64,000 nt of DNA from Paraburkholderia graminis C4D1M (lineage in GTDB: Bacteria > Pseudomonadota > Gammaproteobacteria > Burkholderiales > Burkholderiaceae): the NCBI RefSeq assembly GCF_000172415.1, contig NZ_ABLD01000005.1:124001-188000 (forward strand), in the 5' to 3' direction. Position numbers and translations under genes: made by a program. Below the pieces are notes generated by a model. That model had not been told where the DNA came from. It ran no database searches and saw nothing but the letters and a program-made list of their open reading frames with translations. Shown one piece after another: positions 34,477 to 43,187 of this stretch (the first letter of the stretch is position 1; every line of letters begins with the position of its first letter).

Positions 34477-36252
34477 TCAGTCGGCGATGCTGATTGCGGT
34501 GGGCGCGTCCTCGCGCGTCGTGGCCAGTTCCTCGAACTCGTTGATCGCGTCGATCTCGGCGCCCATCGAAATATTGGTCACGCGCTCGAGAATCACTTCG
34601 ACGATGACCGGCACGTTGAACTCGGAGAGCATCGACTGCGCTTTTTGCAGCGCCGGCTTGAGCTCCTCCGGCTTGAACACGCGAATCGCCTTGCAGCCGA
34701 GACCTTCGGCCACCGCGACGTGATCCACGCCGTAGCCGTTCATTTCCGGCGAGTTGATGTTCTCGAAGCCGAGCTGCACGCAGAAGTCCATGTCGAACGC
34801 GCGCTGCGCCTGGCGGATCAGGCCGAGGTACGAGTTGTTCACGACCACATGCACGTACGGCAGCTTGAACTGCGCGCCGGCGGCGAGTTCTTCGATCATG
34901 AACTGGAAGTCGTAGTCGCCGGAGAGCGCGACGATCGGCCGTTGCGGATCGGCTGCGCGCACGCCGAGGGCGGCCGGAATCGTCCAACCGAGCGGGCCCG
35001 CCTGGCCGCAGTTGATCCAGTTGCGCGCCTTGTAGACGTGCAGGAATTGTGCGCCGGCGATCTGCGAGAGACCGATCGTGCTCACGTAGCAGGTGTCGCG
35101 GCCGAACACCTGGTTCATCTCTTCGTAGACGCGCTGCGGCTTCATCGGCACGTTGTCGAAGTGCGTCTTGCGATGCATGGTCTGCTTGCGCTGCTGGCAA
35201 TCGGCGACCCACGCGCTGCGGTCCTTCAGCTTGCCCGCGGCCTTCCATTCGCTGGCCACTTCGACGAACAGTTCGAGCGCCGCCTTCGCATCCGACACGA
35301 TGCCGAGGTCCGGACCGAACACGCGGCCGATTTGCGTCGGCTCGATATCGACGTGCACGAACTTGCGGCCCTTCGTGTAGACATCGATGCTGCCCGTGTG
35401 ACGGTTCGCCCAGCGGTTGCCGATGCCGAGCACGAAGTCGGACGCGAGCATCGTCGCGTTGCCGTAGCGGTGCGAGGTCTGCAGACCGACCATGCCGGCC
35501 ATCAGCGGATGGTCGTCGGGAATCGCGCCCCACGACATCAGCGTCGGGATCACCGGCACGCCGACGGTTTCCGCGAACTTCACGAGCAGGTCCTCGGCGG
35601 CTGCGTTCAGCACGCCGCCGCCGGAGACGATCAGCGGCTTCTCGGAATCGTTGAGCAGCGTGAGCGCGGCCTCGATCTGCTTGCGCGTCGCCTTCGGCTT
35701 GTAGACCGGCAGCGGTTCGTAGGTGTCGATATCGAATTCGATTTCGGCGAGCTGCACGTCGATCGGCAGATCGACCAGCACCGGACCGGGGCGGCCCGAG
35801 CGCATCAGATGGAATGCCTGCTGGAACACGCGCGGCACGAGCGCCGGCTCGCGCACCGTCACCGCCCACTTGGTGACGGGCTTGGCGATCGACTCGATGT
35901 CGACGGCCTGGAAGTCTTCCTTGTAGAGACGCGCGCGCGGCGCCTGGCCCGTGATGGCCAGAATAGGAATCGAGTCGGCCTGGGCGGAGTAGAGACCGGT
36001 GATCATGTCGGTGCCGGCGGGACCGGACGTGCCGATACACACGCCGATGTTGCCGGGCTGCGCCCGCGTATAGCCTTCGGCCATGTGCGACGCGCCCTCG
36101 ACGTGACGCGCGAGCACGTGGCTGATGTTGCCGGCCTTGCGCATCGCCGAGTAGAACGGGTTGATGGCGGCGCCCGGCACGCCGAACGCGGTGTCGATAC
36201 CTTCTTTTTCGAGCACCAGCACGGCGGCGTCGACGGCTCTCATCTTGGCCAT
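34477..36252 (-). CDS. gcl: glyoxylate carboligase
   Basis: A 591-residue ThDP enzyme condensing two glyoxylate to tartronate semialdehyde and CO2. The N-terminal domain starts [34 protein letters not shown]; the usual catalytic Glu of ThDP enzymes is replaced by Val51 ([10 protein letters not shown]), the hallmark of Gcl. The central FAD/nucleotide domain and the ThDP motif ([29 protein letters not shown]) follow. The Met at 36252 was chosen since Val then has the E. coli number 51. It heads the operon and diverges from a LysR regulator across 167 bases. Confidence 0.97.
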   Translation of the reverse strand: MAKMRAVDAAVLVLEKEGIDTAFGVPGAAINPFYSAMRKAGNISHVLARHVEGASHMAEGYTRAQPGNIGVCIGTSGPAGTDMITGLYSAQADSIPILAITGQAPRARLYKEDFQAVDIESIAKPVTKWAVTVREPALVPRVFQQAFHLMRSGRPGPVLVDLPIDVQLAEIEFDIDTYEPLPVYKPKATRKQIEAALTLLNDSEKPLIVSGGGVLNAAAEDLLVKFAETVGVPVIPTLMSWGAIPDDHPLMAGMVGLQTSHRYGNATMLASDFVLGIGNRWANRHTGSIDVYTKGRKFVHVDIEPTQIGRVFGPDLGIVSDAKAALELFVEVASEWKAAGKLKDRSAWVADCQQRKQTMHRKTHFDNVPMKPQRVYEEMNQVFGRDTCYVSTIGLSQIAGAQFLHVYKARNWINCGQAGPLGWTIPAALGVRAADPQRPIVALSGDYDFQFMIEELAAGAQFKLPYVHVVVNNSYLGLIRQAQRAFDMDFCVQLGFENINSPEMNGYGVDHVAVAEGLGCKAIRVFKPEELKPALQKAQSMLSEFNVPVIVEVILERVTNISMGAEIDAINEFEELATTREDAPTAISIAD

Positions 36253-36302
36253 GAATGTCTCCTGAATGTCCTGGGAATTGGCGATTAAGGCTGTTGAACG
36301 CA

Positions 36303-36321
36303 CTTTAGGCTCGACCTAAAG
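36303..36321. promoter_or_regulatory. candidate LysR operator between gcl and its divergent regulator
   Basis: CTTTAGG-CTCGA-CCTAAAG is a perfect 7-base inverted repeat containing the T-N11-A core of LysR sites, centred 60 bases before gcl and about 108 before the regulator. Confidence 0.55.
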
Positions 36322-36419
36322 GTTTGATAAGATCAGTCCGCGTCGCTTATTTCGAAACAAAAAGTATGGAATGCCGGAGGGCGGGGCGACGCGGGCAAAA
36401 AAGGCGTGAGGAGACAGAC

Positions 36420-37334
36420 ATGGACCGCTTCAAGCAGATCGAAACGTTTGTGCGTGTCGCGGACGCAGGCAGCCTCGCGGCCGCCGCGCTGGAAGAGGGC
36501 GTCTCGCCGGTGATTCTCGGGCGGCGCATCGACGCGCTCGAAAAGCGCCTCGGCGTGAAGCTGATGTACCGCTCGACGCGGCGGCTCGTCGTCAGCGAAG
36601 ACGGCGCCGCGTTTCTCGAGCGCTGCCGCGGTCTTCTGACCGAGTGGGATCAGGCGGAAAACGAACTGAGCGCGGGGCGGCGGGCGGTGAACGGCCACCT
36701 GATCGTGTCGGCGCCGGCCGCGTTCGGCCGCAAGCATGTCGCGCCGCTCGCGCCCGCGTTTGTCGCCGACAAGCCCGAATTGCAGGTGTCGTTCAACCTG
36801 ACCGACCGTGTGGTGGACCTGGTGCGCGAGGGTTACGACCTGTCGATCCGCATCGGCGGCGCGGTCGATCCGAACTTCGTCGCGGTGAAACTGGCGTCGA
36901 ACCGGCGCGTGGTCTGCGGCACGCCCGAGTATTTCCGGCAGCACGGCAAGCCGAAAACGCTCGAAGATCTGCCGCGCCACAACTGCCTCGCGTTCAATCT
37001 GCAAGGCGGGCAGAACCGCGGCTGGTATTTCCGCCGCAACGGCAAGCTCGTCACGGTGCGCGTGGGAGGCACGCTCGACTGCAACGACGGCGAACTGCTG
37101 CACCGCTGGGTGTCCGAAGGGCTCGGCCTCGGCTGGCGTTCCACGTGGGAAATCCAGCAGCAGCTCGCGCGCGGCGAACTCGAAACGGTGCTCGACGAAT
37201 TCGCGCTGCCCGACTACGACATCCTCGCGGTCTACCCGCAACAGCGCTACGTGCCGGCCAAGGTGCGCTATTTCATCGATTATCTGAAGGAGATTTACGC
37301 GAGCGACGACTACTGGAACCGGCCCGCGTATTAG
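36420..37334 (+). CDS. LysR-family transcriptional regulator
   Basis: A 304-residue regulator. HTH: MDRFKQIETFVRVADAGSLAAAALEEGVSPVILGRRIDALEKRLG; effector domain with LIVSAPAAFGRKHVAPLAPAF, YDLSIRIGGAVDPNFVAVKLA and a C-terminal FIDYLKEIYASDDYW. It belongs to the AaeR/DsdC-like group with Asp/Gly at the inducer pocket, but the ligand cannot be told. GAGGAGACAGAC precedes the Met at 36420. Divergent placement to gcl-hyi-glxR with a palindrome between them makes it the probable regulator of glyoxylate metabolism. Confidence 0.93.
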   Translation: MDRFKQIETFVRVADAGSLAAAALEEGVSPVILGRRIDALEKRLGVKLMYRSTRRLVVSEDGAAFLERCRGLLTEWDQAENELSAGRRAVNGHLIVSAPAAFGRKHVAPLAPAFVADKPELQVSFNLTDRVVDLVREGYDLSIRIGGAVDPNFVAVKLASNRRVVCGTPEYFRQHGKPKTLEDLPRHNCLAFNLQGGQNRGWYFRRNGKLVTVRVGGTLDCNDGELLHRWVSEGLGLGWRSTWEIQQQLARGELETVLDEFALPDYDILAVYPQQRYVPAKVRYFIDYLKEIYASDDYWNRPAY

Positions 37335-37453
37335 CGCTGTTTCAGGTTCTGCCGCGGTTTTTTGTCAGCGGCGCGCCGCAGCGGGAATAAACTCGGCGCA
37401 TGGCCGGTTATGCGATGTGAAGCTTGACGACGAACCGCACCGCATAGCCGCAC

Positions 37454-38185
37454 ATGCCCTGGAGGGCCGAGGTGGTCCAGATCGATTCAGACGCCGATTC
37501 AGACGCCGATTCAGACGCTGCCCGCGCGAATGGCGAGACCGATGCCGCGCGCAGCCGCCGTTTCCAGCAGCTCGCGCTACCGCATCTCGACGCCGCGTAC
37601 AACCTCGCGCGCTGGCTGTGCGGCAATCCGAACGATGCCGACGACGTCGTGCAGGAAGCCTTCATGCGCGCGTTCCGCTTTTTCGACACGTTTCGCGGCG
37701 ATTCGGCGCGGCCGTGGCTGCTCGCGATCGTGCGCCGTACCTGGTACACCGAGTGGCGGCGGCGCGCGTCGTCGCATGAAACAGTGGAGTTCGACGACAC
37801 GATGGACGACGCCACGTTCGAGGGGTGGAGCGCGGGCGGCGCCGATCCGCAGGCGCTCCTGATCCGCGACGAGGACGCGAGGCGCGTGCACGAGGCGCTC
37901 GCGCTGCTGCCGGTCGAGTATCGCGAGGTGCTGATTCTGCGTGAACTGGAAGAGATGGGTTATCGCGAGATCGCTCAGGTCGCCGATGTGCCGATCGGCA
38001 CGGTGATGTCGCGGCTCGCGCGCGGGCGGCGCAAGCTCGCGGCGCTCCTCGGCGAGCCGCGCGATGCGGCGGGCGCGCCGAGCGCGTCGGTGACGCCGCT
38101 TCGGGCCGTCGCCAACGGCAGATCGCTCAACAAACGCGGCGGCGCGTCCGCCGGCAACGCTCAGGAGACGCCAGATGGACTGTAA
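37454..38185 (+). CDS. ECF-type RNA polymerase sigma factor
   Basis: A 243-residue sigma-70 family extracytoplasmic-function factor. Region 2 (LDAAYNLARWLCGNPNDADDVVQEAFMRAFRFFDTFRGDSARPWLLAIVRRTWY) recognises the -10 element; region 4 (ALLPVEYREVLILRELEEMGYREIAQVADVPIGTVMSRLARGRRKL) the -35. The N-terminus carries a DSDA tandem repeat encoded by three copies of GATTCAGACGCC (37484-37519). The start is unclear: ATG at 37454, or GTG at 37472 after a GGAGGG site. It overlaps the anti-sigma gene by 11 bases. Confidence 0.93.
   Translation: MPWRAEVVQIDSDADSDADSDAARANGETDAARSRRFQQLALPHLDAAYNLARWLCGNPNDADDVVQEAFMRAFRFFDTFRGDSARPWLLAIVRRTWYTEWRRRASSHETVEFDDTMDDATFEGWSAGGADPQALLIRDEDARRVHEALALLPVEYREVLILRELEEMGYREIAQVADVPIGTVMSRLARGRRKLAALLGEPRDAAGAPSASVTPLRAVANGRSLNKRGGASAGNAQETPDGL
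37484..37519 (+). repeat. 12-base in-frame repeat in the sigma gene
   Basis: Three copies of GATTCAGACGCC (the last with T at its end), adding Asp-Ser-Asp-Ala units to the sigma N-terminus. Unit length is a multiple of three, so copy changes keep the frame. Confidence 0.9.
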
Positions 38186-39155
38186 CGAAGCGCGGCCGCT
38201 CCTCGATGCGAACGCCGATCGCGAATTGCCCGCGCCAGATGCACGGCGCGTCCAGCAGCATATCGAGAGCTGCGAGGCTTGCCGGCGCGAAAGCGAGAAC
38301 CTCCGGACGATGAGCCACGCGCTGCGCACGGCGCCTTATCATCGCGCGCCGCAGTCGTTGCGCTCGCGCATTCTGGCGGGCTTGCCGGAGACGCAAAGCG
38401 GCGCGGAAGACGCTGGAGCGCGGGGTGTGGGCGCTGAGGCGGAGCAGGCGGGGCGCGCGCCGGCGCCGCAGCCGTTGGGCGGCGAGCGGCCGCGCAGGCT
38501 AGGCGATGGTTTGCGCGATCGGATCGACAGATGGTTCGGCGGGCGTTCCGCCGAGGGTGGACATGGCGCATGGGGCGCGGCGAGCCGCCCGGCGACGCCT
38601 CGTGGCGTGGCAGCGCCGTTCGCGTCCGGCTGGCTCCTGCCGCTCGTCGTCGCCTTCGGCGCGCTGGCCGTCACAGTGACGCTCAACCTGCGCCGTCCCG
38701 CGGACTTCGCGCCATTCGCCGACGAACTCGTGGCGAGCCACGTGCGCGCTCAGGTGTCGGGTCGCGACATCGACGTGATTTCGACGGACCGGCATACCGT
38801 CAAGCCCTGGTTCAACGGCCGGCTGGATTATTCGCCGCCGGTCGAGGATCTCGCGGCGAGCGGGTTCGCGCTGGAAGGCGGGCGGCTCGATTACCTCGCG
38901 CATCGACGGGTCGCCGTGCTGGTCTACCGTTACCGCAAGCACGTGATCGACGTCTACGTGTTCCCGCAGACGGGCGGCACGGACGGCGGCGCGCCGGCCA
39001 CGCTTGCCCGCGAAGGCTATTCGCTCGCTCATTGGGACGCCGAGGGCATGACCTGGTGGGCGATCACGGACGCCGCGCCCGACGCGCTGAGCGGTCTCGA
39101 AACGGCGTTGAAGGCGCGCTTGGCGGCCGGCAGCGCGCGCACCGAGAGCGGTTGA
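38175..39155 (+). CDS. zinc-finger transmembrane anti-sigma factor
   Basis: A 326-residue membrane protein. The N-terminal zinc-finger (ZAS) motif is VQQHIESCEACRRES (H-x3-C-x2-C); a Pro/Gly/Ala-rich linker follows; one membrane helix (LLPLVVAFGALAVTVTLNL) near residue 165 places the C-terminal part (ASHVRAQVSGRDIDVISTDRHTVKPWFNGRLDYSPPVEDLAASGFALEGGRLDYL) outside. This layout, common in Burkholderia, binds and inhibits the upstream sigma until an envelope signal arrives. The start overlaps the sigma gene. Confidence 0.9.
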   Translation: MDCNEARPLLDANADRELPAPDARRVQQHIESCEACRRESENLRTMSHALRTAPYHRAPQSLRSRILAGLPETQSGAEDAGARGVGAEAEQAGRAPAPQPLGGERPRRLGDGLRDRIDRWFGGRSAEGGHGAWGAASRPATPRGVAAPFASGWLLPLVVAFGALAVTVTLNLRRPADFAPFADELVASHVRAQVSGRDIDVISTDRHTVKPWFNGRLDYSPPVEDLAASGFALEGGRLDYLAHRRVAVLVYRYRKHVIDVYVFPQTGGTDGGAPATLAREGYSLAHWDAEGMTWWAITDAAPDALSGLETALKARLAAGSARTESG

Positions 39156-39245
39156 GCCGGCGCGGCAAGCCGGCGCCCGCACCGGGGCGCGTTCGCTAAA
39201 TGCCTGAAAACACGCCCGAACCGCGTGCTGGCGCGGTTCGATGCC

Positions 39246-39274
39246 TTGCAACCCGGCCCCAATCGGGCTACAAT
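39246..39274 (+). promoter_or_regulatory. rpsF operon promoter
   Basis: TTGCAA (39246-39251), a 17-base spacer and TACAAT (39269-39274), placing the start around 39281 and leaving a leader of about 70 nt. Confidence 0.65.
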
Positions 39275-39290
39275 CTTCGGCTTCTCACTT

Positions 39291-39317
39291 GCCACACCGG
39301 TTCGACGCCCGGGTGGC
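39291..39317 (+). promoter_or_regulatory. leader stem-loop, candidate S6:S18 autoregulatory element
   Basis: GCCAC / GTGGC outer stem, a bulged A, an inner CCGG / CCGG stem and an 8-base loop, about 30 bases before the rpsF start. Known S6:S18 leader motifs in other bacteria have a hairpin with a critical CCG. The match is suggestive only. Confidence 0.4.
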
Positions 39318-39348
39318 TTCTATCCATAAGTCAGCACAAGGAGTGTGT

Positions 39349-39723
39349 ATGCGTCATTATGAAATCGTCTTTATCGTGCATCCCGATCAGAGCGAGCAGG
39401 TGCCCGCCATGATCGAGCGTTACAAGAGCACGATCACCTCGCACGGTGGCCAGATCCACCGTATCGAAGACTGGGGCCGTCGCCAACTGGCCTACATGAT
39501 CGAGAAACTCGCGAAGGCTCACTACGTCTGCATGAACATCGAATGCGACCAGACCACGCTCGACGAGCTGGAACACGCGTTCAAGTTCAACGACGCAGTT
39601 CTGCGTCACCTCATCGTCAAGATGAAGAAGGCCGAAACCGGCCCGTCGCCGATGATGAAGGAAGTGCAGCGCGAAGAAGCCAAGAAGTCGGCTGCTACGC
39701 AACCGTCCGAAGCGCAGGCTTAA
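39349..39723 (+). CDS. rpsF: 30S ribosomal protein S6
   Basis: A 124-residue ribosomal protein, starting [25 protein letters not shown], with [20 protein letters not shown] core ([19 protein letters not shown]) and [19 protein letters not shown]. It binds S18 on the platform of the 30S subunit. AAGGAG lies at the right distance before 39349. First gene of rpsF-priB-rpsR-rplI. Confidence 0.98.
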   Translation: MRHYEIVFIVHPDQSEQVPAMIERYKSTITSHGGQIHRIEDWGRRQLAYMIEKLAKAHYVCMNIECDQTTLDELEHAFKFNDAVLRHLIVKMKKAETGPSPMMKEVQREEAKKSAATQPSEAQA

Positions 39724-39776
39724 GACACCCAATTTAAGCTACCAGAGCACAGCGCGCCGCTCTTGCCAAAGGCTAC

Positions 39777-40076
39777 ATGAACCGGCTGCAACTTACGGCC
39801 AGCGTCGTCGAACGCGAACCGGTGCGGTACACACCCGCCGGCGTTCCGATTGCAGGCTGCACGTTGCAGCACCGCACGGAAGTCGTCGAAGCCGGGATTG
39901 CCCGGCAAGTCGAACTGACCATGCAGGCAGTAGCCGCAGGCGAGGCGAGCGGTAAGCTGGAAAGCTGTCCGATGGGCGTCGAAACGCTCTTCACAGGCTT
40001 CCTGGCTAAAAAGCACCGCAACGCGAGAACTCTGGTATTTCACATCACAGCATTGCAGGACATTGGAAAGGACTGA
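39777..40076 (+). CDS. priB: primosomal replication protein N (PriB)
   Basis: A 99-residue single-stranded-DNA-binding OB-fold protein that helps PriA restart collapsed forks. It reads [35 protein letters not shown], the typical PriB beginning, with [22 protein letters not shown] at the end. It lies between rpsF and rpsR as in other beta- and gammaproteobacteria, two bases before rpsR. Confidence 0.95.
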   Translation: MNRLQLTASVVEREPVRYTPAGVPIAGCTLQHRTEVVEAGIARQVELTMQAVAAGEASGKLESCPMGVETLFTGFLAKKHRNARTLVFHITALQDIGKD

Positions 40077-40078
40077 AC

Positions 40079-40354
40079 ATGCCCCGCCCGACTGGTAAGA
40101 AATTCGACAAGCGTCGTCAGCAACAAAATCCGCTCTTCAAGCGCAAGAAGTTCTGCCGTTTCACGGCCGCTGGCGTCGAGTACATCGACTACAAGGACAT
40201 CGAAACGCTGAAGGACTTCATCGGCGAAAACGGCAAGATCACGCCGGCGCGTCTCACGGGTACGAAGTCGCACTATCAACGCCAGCTGGATACGGCAATC
40301 AAGCGCGCGCGTTTCCTCGCGCTCGTGCCGTACACCGACCAGCACAAGGCCTAA
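40079..40354 (+). CDS. rpsR: 30S ribosomal protein S18
   Basis: A 91-residue ribosomal protein with the conserved [40 protein letters not shown] and [19 protein letters not shown]. It forms a heterodimer with S6 in the 30S platform. Start two bases after the priB stop. Confidence 0.98.
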   Translation: MPRPTGKKFDKRRQQQNPLFKRKKFCRFTAAGVEYIDYKDIETLKDFIGENGKITPARLTGTKSHYQRQLDTAIKRARFLALVPYTDQHKA

Positions 40355-40381
40355 CCCGACGACGCGATAAGGAGCATCCGA

Positions 40382-40834
40382 ATGCAAATCATTCTTCTGG
40401 AAAAAGTCGTCAATCTGGGCAACCTGGGCGACATCGTGAAGGTCAAGGACGGTTACGCACGTAACTTCCTGATCCCGAACAAGCAGGCTCGCCGTGCAAC
40501 GAAAGAAGCGCTGGCTGAATTCGAAGTCCGCCGCGCCGAACTCGAAAAGATCGCCGCTGAAAAGCTGGCTGCTGCTCAAGCTCAAGGCGAAAAGCTGGCT
40601 GGCTCGACGGTTCAGATCGGCCAGAAGGCCGGCGTCGACGGCCGTCTGTTCGGCTCGGTGACGAACGCTGACATCGCTGAAGCGCTGGGCAAGCAAGGCT
40701 TCGCAGTGGAAAAGGCGCAAGTGCGTCTGCCGGAAGGCCCGCTGAAGCTGGTGGGCGACCACCCGATCCAGGTTTCGCTGCACACCGACGTGGTTGTGGA
40801 CGTGACGGTGTCGGTGCTGGGCGAGCACGTTTAA
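40382..40834 (+). CDS. rplI: 50S ribosomal protein L9
   Basis: A 150-residue two-domain ribosomal protein: [32 protein letters not shown] (N-domain, rRNA binding), a long connecting helix and the C-domain ([37 protein letters not shown]). AAGGAG precedes the start. Last gene of the operon before a strong terminator. Confidence 0.98.
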   Translation: MQIILLEKVVNLGNLGDIVKVKDGYARNFLIPNKQARRATKEALAEFEVRRAELEKIAAEKLAAAQAQGEKLAGSTVQIGQKAGVDGRLFGSVTNADIAEALGKQGFAVEKAQVRLPEGPLKLVGDHPIQVSLHTDVVVDVTVSVLGEHV

Positions 40835-40887
40835 ACCGGCTGCGTCGAGCATCCGATAGTATCGGCCAGGAAGTTGCTGGCTAAAGG

Positions 40888-40918
40888 CAGGGGCCGGGCA
40901 ACCGGCCCCTGTTTTTTT
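40888..40918 (+). terminator. rho-independent terminator after rplI
   Basis: CAGGGGCCGG - GCAA - CCGGCCCCTG, a perfect 10-base stem with a GNRA-type loop, followed by seven T. Confidence 0.97.
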
Positions 40919-40980
40919 GTGCGCGTCAAATTGATTTCCTGCTGGCCGCGGTCGCCTCATTTCCACGATAATCCCTCTCC

Positions 40981-42366
40981 ATGAACGCACCGTCCAAAGA
41001 TCCCCAACTCGAGTCGCTGAAAGTCCCGCCGCATTCGATCGAGGCCGAGCAATCGGTGCTGGGCGGCTTGCTGCTGGATAACGCCGCGTGGGACCGCATC
41101 GCCGACTTTCTGTCGCAAAGCGATTTCTACCGCTACGACCACCGCATCATCTTCGAGCACATCGGCAAGCTGATCGCGGCCACGCGTCCGGCCGACGTCA
41201 TTACCGTGTACGAAGCGCTCGGCACCTCGGGCAAGGCGGAAGAGGTCGGCGGGCTTGCCTATCTGAATGCGCTTGCGCAAAACACGCCGAGCGCGGCGAA
41301 TATCCGGCGCTACGCCGAGATCGTGCGCGATCGCGCGGTGCTGCGTCGGCTCGTTTCGGTTGCCGATGAAATCTCGGCAGACGCCTTCAACCCGCAAGGC
41401 AAGGAAGTCCGGCAACTGCTGGACGAAGCGGAGTCGAAGGTGTTTTCGATCGCCGAAGACGGCGCGCGCGGCACCCAGGGTTTTCTCGAAATCGGGCCGC
41501 TGCTCACCGAAGTGGTGGAGCGCATCGATACGCTTTACCACACGGCCAATCCGAGCGATGTGACGGGCACGCCGACGGGCTTCGTCGACCTTGACCGCAT
41601 GACGTCGGGCATGCACGGCGGCGAGCTGATCATCGTCGCAGGGCGTCCGTCGATGGGTAAGACGGCGTTTTCGATGAATATCGGCGAATACGTCGCGGTC
41701 GAATACGGCCTGCCGGTCGCCGTGTTCTCGATGGAAATGCCAGGCTCCCAGCTCACCATGCGTATGCTCGGCTCGGTCGGCCGGCTCGACCAGCACCGCA
41801 TGCGAACGGGCCGCCTGACCGACGAGGACTGGCCGAAGCTCACGCACGCCGTGCAGAAAATGAGCGAGGCGCAGATTTTCATCGACGAAACCGGTGGTCT
41901 GAACCCGATGGAACTGCGCTCGCGCGCGCGGCGGCTTTCGCGCCAGTGCGGCAAGCTCGGGCTCATCATCATCGACTATTTGCAGCTGATGAGCGGGTCG
42001 TCGTCCGGCGAAAACCGCGCGACCGAAATCTCGGAGATTTCGCGCTCGCTCAAGAGTCTCGCGAAGGAACTCGACGTACCGGTGATTGCTTTGTCCCAGC
42101 TCAATCGCGGCCTCGAACAGCGTCCGAACAAGCGGCCGATCATGTCCGACTTGCGCGAATCGGGCGCTATCGAACAGGACGCCGACGTGATCCTCTTCAT
42201 TTACCGCGACGAAGTGTATAACCCGGACAGTCCGGACAAAGGCACGGCGGAAATCATTATCGGCAAGCAGCGGAATGGTCCGATCGGGCCGGTTCGGCTC
42301 ACGTTCCACGGCCAATTCACGAAGTTCGACAACTTTGCCGGCGCGCAGAATTTTTACGGCGAGTAG
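40981..42366 (+). CDS. dnaB: replicative DNA helicase
   Basis: A 461-residue hexameric helicase. N-terminal domain: VPPHSIEAEQSVLGGLLLDNAAWDRI; a linker; RecA-like C-domain with Walker A GRPSMGKTAF, Walker B LIIIDYLQLMSG, the H4 region SLAKELDVPVIALSQLNRGLEQR and the arginine-finger end (GPVRLTFHGQFTKFDN). It unwinds the duplex at replication forks. It follows the rplI terminator with its own probable promoter in 40919-40980. Confidence 0.98.
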   Translation: MNAPSKDPQLESLKVPPHSIEAEQSVLGGLLLDNAAWDRIADFLSQSDFYRYDHRIIFEHIGKLIAATRPADVITVYEALGTSGKAEEVGGLAYLNALAQNTPSAANIRRYAEIVRDRAVLRRLVSVADEISADAFNPQGKEVRQLLDEAESKVFSIAEDGARGTQGFLEIGPLLTEVVERIDTLYHTANPSDVTGTPTGFVDLDRMTSGMHGGELIIVAGRPSMGKTAFSMNIGEYVAVEYGLPVAVFSMEMPGSQLTMRMLGSVGRLDQHRMRTGRLTDEDWPKLTHAVQKMSEAQIFIDETGGLNPMELRSRARRLSRQCGKLGLIIIDYLQLMSGSSSGENRATEISEISRSLKSLAKELDVPVIALSQLNRGLEQRPNKRPIMSDLRESGAIEQDADVILFIYRDEVYNPDSPDKGTAEIIIGKQRNGPIGPVRLTFHGQFTKFDNFAGAQNFYGE

Positions 42367-42560
42367 CGTGGTGAGTAGCACGGCAAATAAAGCGGCGAGC
42401 AGCCGCGAATCGATGACGTAGCACGAAAACCGCGACCAAAAGCAGCGCCGAAGCAATGGCGCTGTTGTAACCGCGCTTTGCAAAGTGCGACATCGATCCT
42501 GCAACGGTACAATATGGCGGTTTTATGTCAGCCATTATGTGACCAATTTTCGGGATCCCA

Positions 42561-43187
42561 ATGTTCGGTCGATTCATGCCCACCGAGGGCAAGTTTTTTG
42601 ATATTTTCAACGCGCATGCAGAGTGCATCGTCTCGGCGAGCCGCGAACTCGAACTGCTGATCGACAATCTGCAGGACGCGGAAACCCACAAGCAAAACGT
42701 GCAAAAGGCCGAAAAGGCTGCCGACAAGCTCACGCACGAAACCATCGACCTGCTGCACAAGACGTTCATCACGCCGCTCGACCGCGACGAAATCCACAAG
42801 CTCATCACCACGATGGACGACATCCTCGATCTGATGGAGGACGTCGCCACCGCCATTTCCCTTTACGACGTGCAGTCGGTCACGTCCGAGGCGAGCCAGC
42901 TCGCGCACATCTGCACGGCGACGTCCGAGCGCGTGCAGTTCGCGGTGAGACTGTTGTCGGACATGAAGCAGGCAAGCCAGATTCTGAAGGCGTGCGAGGA
43001 AATCGACCGGCTCGAATCCGAAGCGGACCGCGTGCTGCGCGCGGCCATGTCGAAACTCTTTCGCGAAGAGGACAACGTCAAGACGCTTATCAAGCTGAAG
43101 GCGATTTACGAATTGCTCGAAACGATCACCGACAAGTGTGAAGACGTAGCGAACATCATTGAAGGCATCGTGCTGGAAAACGCATAA
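42561..43187 (+). CDS. DUF47 (PhoU-like) phosphate transport accessory protein
   Basis: A 208-residue all-helical PhoU-like protein (TIGR00153/DUF47): FGRFMPTEGKFFDIFNAHAECIV, KAEKAADKLTHETIDLLHKTFITPLDRDEIHKLI (metal-binding acidic motif) and ITDKCEDVANIIEGIVL. Members accompany PiT transporters and modulate phosphate uptake. The TAA stop shares a base with the ATG of the PiT gene, so the two are translationally coupled. Confidence 0.93.
   Translation: MFGRFMPTEGKFFDIFNAHAECIVSASRELELLIDNLQDAETHKQNVQKAEKAADKLTHETIDLLHKTFITPLDRDEIHKLITTMDDILDLMEDVATAISLYDVQSVTSEASQLAHICTATSERVQFAVRLLSDMKQASQILKACEEIDRLESEADRVLRAAMSKLFREEDNVKTLIKLKAIYELLETITDKCEDVANIIEGIVLENA

Noticed and set aside
34474..36288. 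604-codon open frame on the plus strand opposite gcl
   Set aside because: It is an antisense shadow of a clear gcl gene in GC-rich sequence; its translation is Arg/His/Val-rich with no domain.
37335..37453. Riboswitch or small RNA in the gap before the sigma factor
   Set aside because: No recognisable conserved core, only GC-rich sequence.
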